A DNA stretch of 5,906 bases from Candidatus Heimdallarchaeota archaeon (lineage in GTDB: Archaea; Asgardarchaeota; Heimdallarchaeia; JABLTI01): NCBI GenBank assembly GCA_030671945.1, contig DAOVHJ010000174.1, positions 1-5,906 on the forward strand. The letters are read 5' to 3'. The notes beneath the pieces were generated by a model that was given only the letters and a program-made list of their open reading frames with translations, did no database searches and was not told where the DNA came from. The translations under genes and the position numbers were made by a program. Shown in pieces: positions 1 to 5,906 of this stretch (position 1 is the first letter of the stretch; each line of letters opens with the position of its first letter).

Positions 1-2105
1 CCAGCTTTAACGAAAAGTGGCAATTGATCGATATCCACTTCTCTTTGTATAGTTTTTCCACCCTCAAGTAATTCTTTTGACCAATAATCATACCACTTGC
101 CTTTTGGAAGATAAATCTCTCTGCTAACTGAACTCTTTCCTCTAGCTGCTTTTGTAAGTATTGGAGCAACTAATAATTTGTCACCCACAAGGAATTCTGT
201 ATTGTGCCATTTCTCCTTATATGTTTCAGAATCAGAAGGGAATTCCATAAATAATGATCGCATTAATGGCAAACCAGTGAGGGATGCTTCCCATGCAAAG
301 GTGTAAAGATAAGGTATTAATTGATATCTTAGTTCAATATATTTTCTAATTATTTTTTCAGTTTCTTCACCAAAAGCCCACGGTTCTTGTGAAACAGTTC
401 CTTTTGAGGTATGATTTCTCATGAAGGGATAAAAAATTCCAAGTTGATACCATCTTGTAAGTAATTCCGCATTACAATCCAGAGAATATCCCCCTACATC
501 AACAGTTACAAATGTTTGACCCACTAATCCCATATTAATTAGCATAGGTATAGTTTGTTGTAATCCAGACCAGCTACTATAATTATCTCCAGTCCAGCTA
601 GCTGAATATCTTTGTATACCAGCATAACAACTACGAGTAAAAATAAATGTCCTTAAATTGCTACGAAACTTATCTGCACCATCTCGAGTAGCCATTGCCA
701 TACTTTGACCGAAAATATTGTGAGCGTCTCGATGGTTTCCTCCTCGACCATTCATATTATGTTGAACCTCGTCAGGTGCTGTTCTTTTAATAGTAAAAGT
801 TGAAGGTTCATTCATATCCATCCAGATACCTTCAATCCCAATATCAAAAAGTGACTTAAATTTAGTTCCCCACCATTCACGAACATCAGGATTAGTAAAA
901 TCAGGGTAGATACTCTTTCCAGGCCATACTCTGGTTACATAAGAACGCTCAACAGGCAATTTACAATGAAAATCATTTTTAATACATTCAGCAAAAACCT
1001 TGTAATCTTGATCTACCTTCAATCCGGGATCAATAATTGTTATTATTTTAAATCCATCATTTTTTAGATCAGCAACTAATTTTCCCGGTTCTGGAAACCG
1101 TTCCTTATCCCAAGTAAAACATCTATAGTCATCCATATAATCAATGTCTAAGTGTATACTATCACAAGGGATGTTTCTTTCACGGAAATTGCGAGCAATG
1201 TCTCGTACTCTTTCCTCGGGGTAATAACTCCAACGACATTGATGATGACCGAGAATCCATTTTGGAGGAAGAGGAAGAGTACCATTTATCGAAGAGATTT
1301 GTTGAGATACATCTTTTAAAGTGGGACCAGTGAAGAAGTAATAACAAATTGGTTCAGATTCAGTAAAATAATTTATACTACTTTTTTTATCTTTTTTAGG
1401 ATGAATGACAGAGTAATGATGATTATCATAAAAAATACCATAGGCAGAACCATCATTTTTTACACTGATTTGAATAGGCTCACTTTGATAAAGAGGATCG
1501 TCATTCTTTCCAAAAGTAGCAGGATCAGTATTCCAAAAAAGCATTTTCTTACCATTTTTAATTAATTCACCAGTTCGTTCACCAAATCCAATATGTAAAT
1601 CTTGACTAGGTGAAACTTTGGTTAATGACCCCCAGGAATTATATTTGCCAAATGAGATTGCTTTTTCTTCGTTAACTATACTTTCCCCATTTATTTTCTG
1701 AAATGAGACTGTGGAATCAATTTCACTGATTTTAATTAAAATCTCATTCTTGTCTGAGATGTTTCTATCTGCTTTTAATGTGAGAAACCCGCGTTCTTGT
1801 TTTAACTTGACATTAATAGATGCTGGTGGTTCTTGGGATGCCCATGAAATATGTTCTCGAGTAAAGGAGGTTTTTGACGCTCTTACACGCCAAATATGAG
1901 GAGAAACTAATTTTAATTCCAGAAAGCCATTTTCACATTCAATTATTGCAATATTGTCTTTTGTTTTAAAAGAAGTAATACCTCCAAGAGGAACCCATTG
2001 TCTTGGTATTCTTTTTTTATTCGTAAAAAGATAAGTTAATTTCGAAAGTTGAGAAATTATGAAAAGGATAAACTTACTAGATAAAATGTGCTTCTCAGTC
2101 GACAT
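1..2105 (-). CDS. GH31 family alpha-glucosidase (C-terminus cut by window edge)
   Basis: My reverse-strand translation is open from the ATG at 2105 to base 1, giving about 701 residues without a stop. Family GH31 retaining enzymes release alpha-glucose from the non-reducing ends of alpha-glucosides and malto-oligosaccharides. Visible landmarks are an N-terminal beta-sandwich region (about 35-280), then the (beta/alpha)8 barrel opening with GHHQCRWSYY. HLDIDYMDDY (318-327) forms part of the sugar pocket. WMDMNEPSTF carries the expected nucleophile Asp430, and SWTGDN the expected acid/base Asp507. The substrate-binding RNH triad is 563-565. WMDMNEP is the alpha-glucosidase type, not the form I recall for alpha-xylosidases or sulfoquinovosidases, but the exact substrate cannot be read. 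Translation breaks off at LPLFVKAG; relatives run perhaps another 70-100 residues. I see no convincing signal peptide, so a cytoplasmic enzyme is inferred. An in-frame ATG at 2126 would add seven residues (MRTRSFF). I prefer 2105 because of the TATA-like box spacing. The serine hydrolase gene lies 100-125 bases upstream on the same strand. Confidence 0.93.
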   Translation of the reverse strand, partial: MSTEKHILSSKFILFIISQLSKLTYLFTNKKRIPRQWVPLGGITSFKTKDNIAIIECENGFLELKLVSPHIWRVRASKTSFTREHISWASQEPPASINVKLKQERGFLTLKADRNISDKNEILIKISEIDSTVSFQKINGESIVNEEKAISFGKYNSWGSLTKVSPSQDLHIGFGERTGELIKNGKKMLFWNTDPATFGKNDDPLYQSEPIQISVKNDGSAYGIFYDNHHYSVIHPKKDKKSSINYFTESEPICYYFFTGPTLKDVSQQISSINGTLPLPPKWILGHHQCRWSYYPEERVRDIARNFRERNIPCDSIHLDIDYMDDYRCFTWDKERFPEPGKLVADLKNDGFKIITIIDPGLKVDQDYKVFAECIKNDFHCKLPVERSYVTRVWPGKSIYPDFTNPDVREWWGTKFKSLFDIGIEGIWMDMNEPSTFTIKRTAPDEVQHNMNGRGGNHRDAHNIFGQSMAMATRDGADKFRSNLRTFIFTRSCYAGIQRYSASWTGDNYSSWSGLQQTIPMLINMGLVGQTFVTVDVGGYSLDCNAELLTRWYQLGIFYPFMRNHTSKGTVSQEPWAFGEETEKIIRKYIELRYQLIPYLYTFAWEASLTGLPLMRSLFMEFPSDSETYKEKWHNTEFLVGDKLLVAPILTKAARGKSSVSREIYLPKGKWYDYWSKELLEGGKTIQREVDIDQLPLFVKA

Positions 2106-2140
2106 AAAAAAACTTCTCGTTCTCATATCTTAAAACACTT

Positions 2141-2150
2141 TGTATATATG
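2141..2150 (-). promoter_or_regulatory. TATA-like box before the GH31 gene
   Basis: Read on the minus strand this is CATATATACA, resembling an archaeal TATA box. Its centre lies about 40 bases before the ATG at 2105 and 19 before the ATG at 2126. Archaeal transcription usually starts about 25 bases downstream of the box, which would put the start near 2120, between the two ATGs, and so favours the inner one. If real, the glucosidase gene has its own promoter and need not depend on the upstream hydrolase gene. The call rests on sequence likeness and spacing only. Confidence 0.35.
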
Positions 2151-2229
2151 AATATTCAATTTGGAGTGTCAAATGTCGAAGCAATAACTAGAAGATGTTT
2201 TATAATAAAATGCAAATGAAACAAATTCG

Positions 2230-3420
2230 TCAATTATGTTCAATTATTTGGATTCTCTTTCTTATTTTTACAAGGGTAATAATGGAAACTACAAAATAAC
2301 ATCCAGCTATTGGTATGAAAACTTCTAACGCTACTATTACGTTAAATGTCATTATTGCAGGCAGAATATATAGATCAATTATCTCAAAATAAGGGCTTGA
2401 ATCATAATCAGAAATTGTTCCTGTAAAAGCTACAATTATATCTTCTTCAGGAAAAACAAAGATACTTTGACCATATCTTCCTTGTGCTGAATATGCATCA
2501 AGATAAGGATGAGTCCACCATTGTTTTGCATATCCCCAATCTTCATTAAAATACCAATGTCTTTGGGAAACTTCCTGAACCCAATTATCAGGTAAGATTT
2601 GTTCTCCGTCCCAATATCCATCATTTAGATACAAATAACCTAATTTTGCCATGTCTCTCGGGGTTATATACAAACCATGACCACCAAATGCAATATCTTG
2701 CTTGTCTTTTTGCCAATAATAATGAGTAATACCTAAAGGATTGAATAAATACTGTTCAGCAAAATCTGTTGTATTCATTCCAGTTGCTTCATGGATTATT
2801 GCAGAGAGCAGATGACTTCCTCCAGTATCATAATTAAAAATTGTTCCGGGATCTGTAGCCATCGGTTGGTCAAGTATGTATTGTACTTGATCATCTGCAT
2901 TCATCCAACCATTCCAAATCGCATCATCACCTGGATAAGCTAATCCCGTAGACATTAAGAGTAAATGTTCAATTGTCATCGCTTCCTTTCTTGAATCGAC
3001 ATTTGAGATATTTCGATCACTAAAATAATCAAGCACATATTCATTTACACTTGGAATATATCCTTCCTCTATTGCTATACCCATCAAGGTACAACTGAAA
3101 CTTTTTGTGACAGACCATAGGTGATGGATATCTAAGGCATCATAAAAAAATGAATACCATTCTTTAATCAAGAAACCATTTCGAATGATAACAAATTGGT
3201 CCACATGAGAGTGTTGATGATCGTCATTCCAATCTTGAAAATAATCATCTATTCTATTTAATCGGGCACCACTCATTTGGTGAGTAATTGGGTTAGAGGT
3301 AGACCACTCATCTGTTGGCCAATCTGCATTTACAAGTGTGAGTTGACTGCTAGTAAAAATAATTACAATAATAAATGAAAATAAACTGAATCCCATTATC
3401 TTATTTCTAATAAACATCAT
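2230..3420 (-). CDS. Secreted, membrane-anchored serine hydrolase (beta-lactamase/class C-like)
   Basis: This is a 396-residue protein counted from the ATG at 3420. It belongs to the serine beta-lactamase-like superfamily, which includes class C beta-lactamases, DD-peptidases, esterases and 6-aminohexanoate-dimer hydrolases. WSVTKSF gives the SxxK motif with expected nucleophile Ser103 and Lys106. FNYDTGGSHLLS gives the Tyr motif, with Tyr197 in a YxT form instead of the classical YxN. GRYGQ (314-318) lies where the third active-site motif is expected. The N-terminus is a positively charged stretch followed by a hydrophobic segment (about 9-22), so a signal peptide or anchor. A second hydrophobic helix (about 367-384) is followed by KIRKR, predicting a catalytic domain outside the cell with a short cytoplasmic tail. 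An upstream TTG at 3432 is in frame but would only add MCVS before two ATGs, so I favour 3420 (or 3417). The substrate is unknown. True beta-lactamase activity is unlikely to be its role if the host is an archaeon without peptidoglycan; an esterase or amidase is more plausible. Confidence 0.9.
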   Translation of the reverse strand: MMFIRNKIMGFSLFSFIIVIIFTSSQLTLVNADWPTDEWSTSNPITHQMSGARLNRIDDYFQDWNDDHQHSHVDQFVIIRNGFLIKEWYSFFYDALDIHHLWSVTKSFSCTLMGIAIEEGYIPSVNEYVLDYFSDRNISNVDSRKEAMTIEHLLLMSTGLAYPGDDAIWNGWMNADDQVQYILDQPMATDPGTIFNYDTGGSHLLSAIIHEATGMNTTDFAEQYLFNPLGITHYYWQKDKQDIAFGGHGLYITPRDMAKLGYLYLNDGYWDGEQILPDNWVQEVSQRHWYFNEDWGYAKQWWTHPYLDAYSAQGRYGQSIFVFPEEDIIVAFTGTISDYDSSPYFEIIDLYILPAIMTFNVIVALEVFIPIAGCYFVVSIITLVKIRKRIQIIEHN

Positions 3421-3438
3421 ACTAACGCACAATTGATG

Positions 3439-3446
3439 TTTATTTA
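3439..3446 (-). promoter_or_regulatory. Weak TATA-like box before the serine hydrolase gene
   Basis: The minus strand reads TAAATAAA here, centred about 22 bases before the ATG at 3420. That would suit a leaderless or very short-leader transcript, and I see no Shine-Dalgarno-like sequence in front of this ATG. In such AT-rich DNA a match of this quality can easily arise by chance. Confidence 0.22.
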
Positions 3447-3492
3447 CTTTTAGAATTTAATTACTAATCATAGGTCTTGAAATTAAATTTGA

Positions 3493-3516
3493 TTACATGT
3501 CTTGAAGCATGTGTAA
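3493..3516. promoter_or_regulatory. Imperfect dyad in the divergent intergenic region, possible operator
   Basis: Within 24 bases there are two nested inverted repeats: outer TTACA (3493-3497) with TGTAA (3512-3516), and inner ACATG (3495-3499) with CATGT (3508-3512). They are offset by two bases, so the dyad is imperfect. The site lies between the divergently read serine hydrolase (start 3420) and GNAT (start 3621) genes, where a regulator of either could bind. The sequence GTCTTGAA at its centre (3499-3506) also occurs at 3474-3481 as a direct repeat. Function is inferred only from placement and symmetry. Confidence 0.22.
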
Positions 3517-3606
3517 ATTATTTTTCTCATAAATTTGTGTCAATGACGAGGTAGAAACCTTTTTTTGAAGTCAGAATGAAAGTGATAAACAATAGATGAC
3601 GAAATT

Positions 3607-3610
3607 GGAG
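3607..3610 (+). promoter_or_regulatory. Shine-Dalgarno GGAG supporting a TTG start
   Basis: GGAG lies ten bases before the TTG at 3621. The reading frame is closed by TGA at 3597-3599 and contains no ATG or GTG between that stop and 3621, so this site is what identifies TTG as the likely start of the GNAT gene. Confidence 0.55.
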
Positions 3611-3620
3611 TCTCATAAAA

Positions 3621-4430
3621 TTGGAACCAGATTTTTATCTTAGAGATCTCACTGCAGATGATTGGTCAAAATTTAAAGAATTGGACGAATTAATTTTCCC
3701 AGATGAACAAATGATGGAAAGCAGTTTCTTAAGTGGACTTTCTGGATTAAAATCGTTATCTGTAATAGCAGTGCATAAGGAATCAAAGGATTTCATTGGT
3801 TACTATAAAATAGGAGTTTATGGTAACGAAGGGCACATCATGAGAATAGGGGTTCACCCAGAGCATCAAAGAAAAGGATTAGGTTCGCATTTGTTGGAGA
3901 GAAGCATGCATCATTTGAAGAATGCAGGATGCAAAAGCTATTACCTTTATGTTGAAGAAAAAAACGAAGCAGCAAAAGAGTTGTATAAAAAGCAAGGTTA
4001 CGAGGTAGACAAAAAGAGCTGGCAATTCATATTTCCCTTTAAGAAATTGAAAGAGAAACCTCAAGGAAAGTGCAGACATGTTGAATGGGGAGAAATACAA
4101 ATGATTTGCTTAAGATTCAATTTGAATCCAGTACTAATTCAACAATATTTTGGAAGAGAAAACCAGCACGTTTTGGTTTTTGAAGTAATGGGTCAACAAA
4201 TAGGATTTACAAGATTTAGTCCTGATTTCCCCGGGGGAATGCCTTTCATAATAAAAGATCCAAAATACGCTCTAGATTTTGTCTCACACTTGAAGACCTA
4301 CATAACAAATCCGGATTTTAAAAGCATAAAAACTACTTTTGATAATCAAGAGAGATTAGTAGAACATCTGCAAAAAGAAAAGATAAAAGTAAACTATGAA
4401 CTCTTAAAAATGAGAAAAATAGCAGATTAG
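3621..4430 (+). CDS. GNAT acetyltransferase with a degenerate second GNAT-like half
   Basis: A 269-residue protein of the GCN5-related N-acetyltransferase superfamily, which moves an acetyl group from acetyl-CoA to an amine; the acceptor cannot be read. The N-terminal half (about 4-135) is a full GNAT fold. It begins with strand beta-1 (FYLRDLTADDW), has beta-4 plus the acetyl-CoA pyrophosphate loop in MRIGVHPEHQRKGLGSHLLE (Q83-RKGLG-88), then YLYVEEKNEAAKELYKKQGY (109-127). The C-terminal half (about 152-269) keeps the outline of a second GNAT domain. QQIGFTRFSPDFPG looks like beta-4 entry, and the final DNQERLVEHL and VNYELLKMRK resemble the end of such a domain, but there is no QxxGxG loop. 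It may therefore be structural or bind the acceptor. The start is TTG with GGAG ten bases upstream; the next in-frame ATG (residue 31) would remove beta-1. The gene is divergent from the serine hydrolase and convergent with the zinc-ribbon gene. Isoleucine is mostly ATA. Confidence 0.9.
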   Translation: MEPDFYLRDLTADDWSKFKELDELIFPDEQMMESSFLSGLSGLKSLSVIAVHKESKDFIGYYKIGVYGNEGHIMRIGVHPEHQRKGLGSHLLERSMHHLKNAGCKSYYLYVEEKNEAAKELYKKQGYEVDKKSWQFIFPFKKLKEKPQGKCRHVEWGEIQMICLRFNLNPVLIQQYFGRENQHVLVFEVMGQQIGFTRFSPDFPGGMPFIIKDPKYALDFVSHLKTYITNPDFKSIKTTFDNQERLVEHLQKEKIKVNYELLKMRKIAD

Positions 4431-4447
4431 AGTAGGAAAAGAGTGAA

Positions 4448-4906
4448 CTATCTTCTGCGACCAGCAATTTGTGCAACACAGAAGAGAACAAAAAATAAAA
4501 CTCTAAGAATTAGGTAAATACTCCAACCTATATAGAAAAGCCACTCAAGAGGATGCTTAGCAGAACGTTTTCTTTGAGGTGGTTGATACCATTTCCTTTC
4601 TCCATCAGATGAGGTTGTATGATAGCTGCCAGATGAAGAAGTTCTTTGCTCAGCAGATTCCGGGGGAGAATAGGCAGAAGAGTAACTTGAAGGAGCTACT
4701 GCTATACTAGTGCCACAGAAACTGCAAAATTTATTGCTAGGGACATTACTAGCATTGCAATTAGGGCATTCGATTTCACCAGAAGAAGCATCATAAACAG
4801 GTTGCTTTATTCCAGTAGGTGTTTTACTAATGGGGGTTCCACAAAAAGGACAAAAAACATCTTCTCTCTTAATAGATTCGCCACAATTTGGACAAGAACT
4901 TGACAT
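4448..4906 (-). CDS. Double zinc-ribbon protein with C-terminal membrane helix
   Basis: A 152-residue protein. Two zinc ribbons of identical layout open it: CPNC and CPFC (C5, C8, C19, C22), then CPNC and CSFC (C47, C50, C61, C64), each with ten residues between the cysteine pairs. Each set of four cysteines should bind one zinc ion. A Ser/Tyr/Pro-rich, probably disordered linker follows (about 72-110), then a basic patch (QRKRSAKH, 111-118), a hydrophobic helix (about 122-148, with Arg135 inside it) and a terminal RRR. This predicts a tail-anchored membrane protein with its zinc ribbons in the cytoplasm, in the style of many uncharacterised archaeal zinc-ribbon proteins. No specific function can be assigned; an adaptor or protein-protein contact role is only a guess. 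The ATG is fixed by an in-frame TAG nine bases upstream. The gene converges on the GNAT gene, with 17 bases between the stops and no clear T-rich terminator between them. Confidence 0.85.
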   Translation of the reverse strand: MSSSCPNCGESIKREDVFCPFCGTPISKTPTGIKQPVYDASSGEIECPNCNASNVPSNKFCSFCGTSIAVAPSSYSSAYSPPESAEQRTSSSGSYHTTSSDGERKWYQPPQRKRSAKHPLEWLFYIGWSIYLILRVLFFVLFCVAQIAGRRR

Positions 4907-4920
4907 AATAGACTAACAAT

Positions 4921-4926
4921 CTCCTT
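4921..4926 (-). promoter_or_regulatory. Possible Shine-Dalgarno AAGGAG, unusually distant
   Basis: The minus strand reads AAGGAG, a good match to the anti-Shine-Dalgarno sequence, but it sits 14 bases before the ATG at 4906, further than usual. A TATA-like GATATAA at 4936-4942 (minus strand) would place the transcript start near 4913, downstream of this motif. The two signals therefore compete: either the motif is used at long range from a more distant promoter, or it is coincidental. Confidence 0.3.
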
Positions 4927-5026
4927 AAATTGAAATTATATCAAATAACTCTACAAGAAATAAGGGGAATCAAAAATAAAAAACCTTCCAATACAAGCAA
5001 AGAAAAGCAAAAAAAGTAACACAAAA

Positions 5027-5034
5027 TTTAGATA
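5027..5034 (+). promoter_or_regulatory. TATA-like box TTTAGATA before the THEP1 gene
   Basis: TTTAGATA is close to the archaeal TATA consensus and is centred 33 bases before the ATG at 5064, so transcription would begin near 5056 and leave a leader of roughly eight bases. Such a short leader agrees with the lack of a strong Shine-Dalgarno sequence (only GAAGAAA precedes the ATG). The probable transcript would cover the NTPase gene and the cupin gene after it. Confidence 0.42.
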
Positions 5035-5063
5035 AACGAGACTCTAATAAGAACAAGAAGAAA

Positions 5064-5558
5064 ATGACGAACATAATACTTACAGGATTTCCGAGAGTAG
5101 GAAAAACAACAGCTATCATGAAATTCTTGGAGAAAACAAAGAAAAAGTGTTCAGGCTTCTACACAGAAGAAATAAAAAATCAATATGGAAGAAGAGAAGG
5201 ATTCAAAGTAGTAGGGATAAGCACAGGAAAAGAAGGGACATTAGCACATATCAATGTGGAGAGCTTTCGTAAAGTAGGAAAGTATTTTGTTGATTTTGAA
5301 GGGTTCGAAGCAGTAGCATTACCAGAAATGGAGATGGAGAAAAAAGTAGATTTAGTGATCATAGATGAAATAGGAAAAATGGAATTATTCTCGAGTAAAT
5401 TCAAATTCCAGCTCATGCACAACCTGAACCTTGGAAACGTATTGGCAACGATAACCAAAAAAGGAGGAGGGAACTACGTAGAGTTGCTGAAAAAAAGAGC
5501 AGATATAGAATTAATAGAAATAACAAAAAAGAATAGAGATGAGGTAGTGAAGGAGTGA
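5064..5558 (+). CDS. THEP1-type nucleoside-triphosphatase (NTPase_1 family)
   Basis: A complete 164-residue P-loop NTPase of the THEP1 family (formerly DUF265), known from archaea, some thermophilic bacteria and animals. Characterised members hydrolyse ATP, GTP and other NTPs slowly in vitro; the cellular role is unsettled. Walker A is GFPRVGKTT (8-16) with Lys14 and Thr15. Walker B and the family signature are DLVIIDEIGKMELFS (96-110), with Asp101 and Glu102. GFYTEEI (31-37) and the REGFKVV stretch (45-50) are further family marks, as is the C-terminal NRDEVV (157-162). The length is usual for archaeal members (about 160-180), so it appears intact. The ATG is preceded by GAAGAAA only, and a TATA-like box lies 33 bases upstream. 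The cupin gene starts 38 bases after its stop on the same strand, suggesting co-transcription. Isoleucine codons are 10 ATA, 3 ATC and no ATT. Confidence 0.93.
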   Translation: MTNIILTGFPRVGKTTAIMKFLEKTKKKCSGFYTEEIKNQYGRREGFKVVGISTGKEGTLAHINVESFRKVGKYFVDFEGFEAVALPEMEMEKKVDLVIIDEIGKMELFSSKFKFQLMHNLNLGNVLATITKKGGGNYVELLKKRADIELIEITKKNRDEVVKE

Positions 5559-5596
5559 CTCAAGAAACTAGGATGAAAAAAAGGGAAGAATAAAAA

Positions 5597-5906
5597 ATGA
5601 AGTACAAAAAAATACCCCTGAAAAAAGAAGACCTAGTTCATGAAGTAACAATTAGTCAAGATGGTTGTAAAATAGTGGAACTAGAAAGAAATGAGGAATA
5701 TTCACTAGCATATGGGGAATTAGCAGTAGGCGAGAAAAGTAAAGAACACAAAATGGCGATGCAGGAGCTGTATTATTTCATAAAAGGAAAAGGAAAAATA
5801 ACAATAAACAAAAAAGAAAAGGAAACCGAGAAAGGAGACGTAATAATAATACCGAAAAATGCAAGACAGAAACTGGAAAATATCGGAAAAGAACCACTGA
5901 AATTCC
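5597..5906 (+). CDS. Small single-domain cupin (C-terminus cut by window edge)
   Basis: The frame opens at ATG 5597 and stays open for 103 codons to the right edge. The protein is a cupin_2-type beta barrel: ELYYFIKGKGKITINKKEK is the central strand pair with the conserved GxG turn, followed by GDVIIIPKNARQKLENIG. Cupin motif 1 usually supplies HxH and a Glu to a metal; here the order is H51-K-M53 with Glu57, so the second His is Met. In motif 2 the usual His is Gln91. A subset of archaeal and bacterial cupins, as I recall them, has a similar HxL/M and PxxxxQ pattern, so this may be a family trait and not decay. Metal binding and activity are uncertain, and no substrate can be named. A GGGAAG stretch (5583-5588) lies about eight bases before the ATG as a weak ribosome site. 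The gene follows the THEP1 gene by 38 bases on the same strand. Probably only a few to a few tens of residues are missing. Confidence 0.82.
   Translation, partial: MKYKKIPLKKEDLVHEVTISQDGCKIVELERNEEYSLAYGELAVGEKSKEHKMAMQELYYFIKGKGKITINKKEKETEKGDVIIIPKNARQKLENIGKEPLKF

Noticed and set aside
1711..1899. Plus-strand open frame of 62 codons
   Set aside because: It lies wholly opposite the well-supported GH31 frame, matches no family I recognise, and has no ribosome site.
2190..2215. Second AT-rich TATA-like stretch upstream of the GH31 gene (TTTTATTATAAAA on the minus strand)
   Set aside because: It is about 75 or more bases from either candidate start, further than usual, and a better-placed box exists at 2141-2150.
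2436..2624. Minus-strand open frame of 62 codons
   Set aside because: It overlaps the serine hydrolase in another frame of the same strand; composition looks like an out-of-frame reading.
3879..4100. Minus-strand open frame of 73 codons, rich in Phe and Leu
   Set aside because: It is antisense to the conserved part of the GNAT domain; the apparent hydrophobic stretch comes from reading Lys/Glu codons backwards.
3608..5044. GAGTCTC (3608-3614) and its reverse complement GAGACTC (5038-5044), each shortly before a gene start
   Set aside because: Only two seven-base sites, and the first overlaps the GGAG ribosome site, so a shared regulatory element is not supported.
5180..5458. Minus-strand open frame of 92 codons
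   Set aside because: It is antisense to the THEP1 gene, whose Walker motifs fix the true frame.
5573..5593. Six-codon mini-frame (MKKREE) between the NTPase and cupin genes
   Set aside because: It is too short to support and the AGGATG context is easily met by chance; a leader-peptide role cannot be argued from sequence.

Overview
This AT-rich window carries six genes, two of them cut by the window edges. It looks archaeal. A THEP1-type NTPase, a small protein with two zinc ribbons and a C-terminal membrane helix, a tandem GNAT protein starting at TTG, and TATA-like boxes about 30 bases before starts all fit an archaeon. An Asgard-type lineage is my best guess from the mix, but no rRNA or other phylogenetic marker is present, so the assignment is an inference.

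Left half, minus strand: a GH31 alpha-glucosidase (1-2105; its C-terminal end lies beyond the left edge) is preceded on the same strand by a secreted, membrane-anchored serine hydrolase of the beta-lactamase/class C family (2230-3420). About 200 bases of divergent intergenic DNA separate that gene from a plus-strand GNAT acetyltransferase (TTG start at 3621, stop at 4430) with a second, degenerate GNAT half. The GNAT gene converges on a minus-strand double-zinc-ribbon membrane protein (4448-4906), with only 17 bases between the stops. A second divergent promoter region (4907-5063) leads to a plus-strand pair: THEP1-like NTPase (5064-5558) and a small cupin (from 5597, cut by the right edge). 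These two probably share a transcript.

The genes do not form an obvious single pathway. The glucosidase suggests use of alpha-glucosides or starch/glycogen oligosaccharides, probably inside the cell. The serine hydrolase is predicted to face outwards on the membrane. The other genes look like general-purpose or poorly characterised functions. I saw no RNA genes, mobile elements, CRISPR arrays or clear defence system. The points most worth checking are the degenerate second GNAT half, the altered metal-site residues of the cupin and its pairing with THEP1, the anchored zinc-ribbon protein, the uncertain starts of three genes, and a marked isoleucine-codon difference between the plus-strand and minus-strand genes. 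No intergenic stretch exceeds 300 bases.
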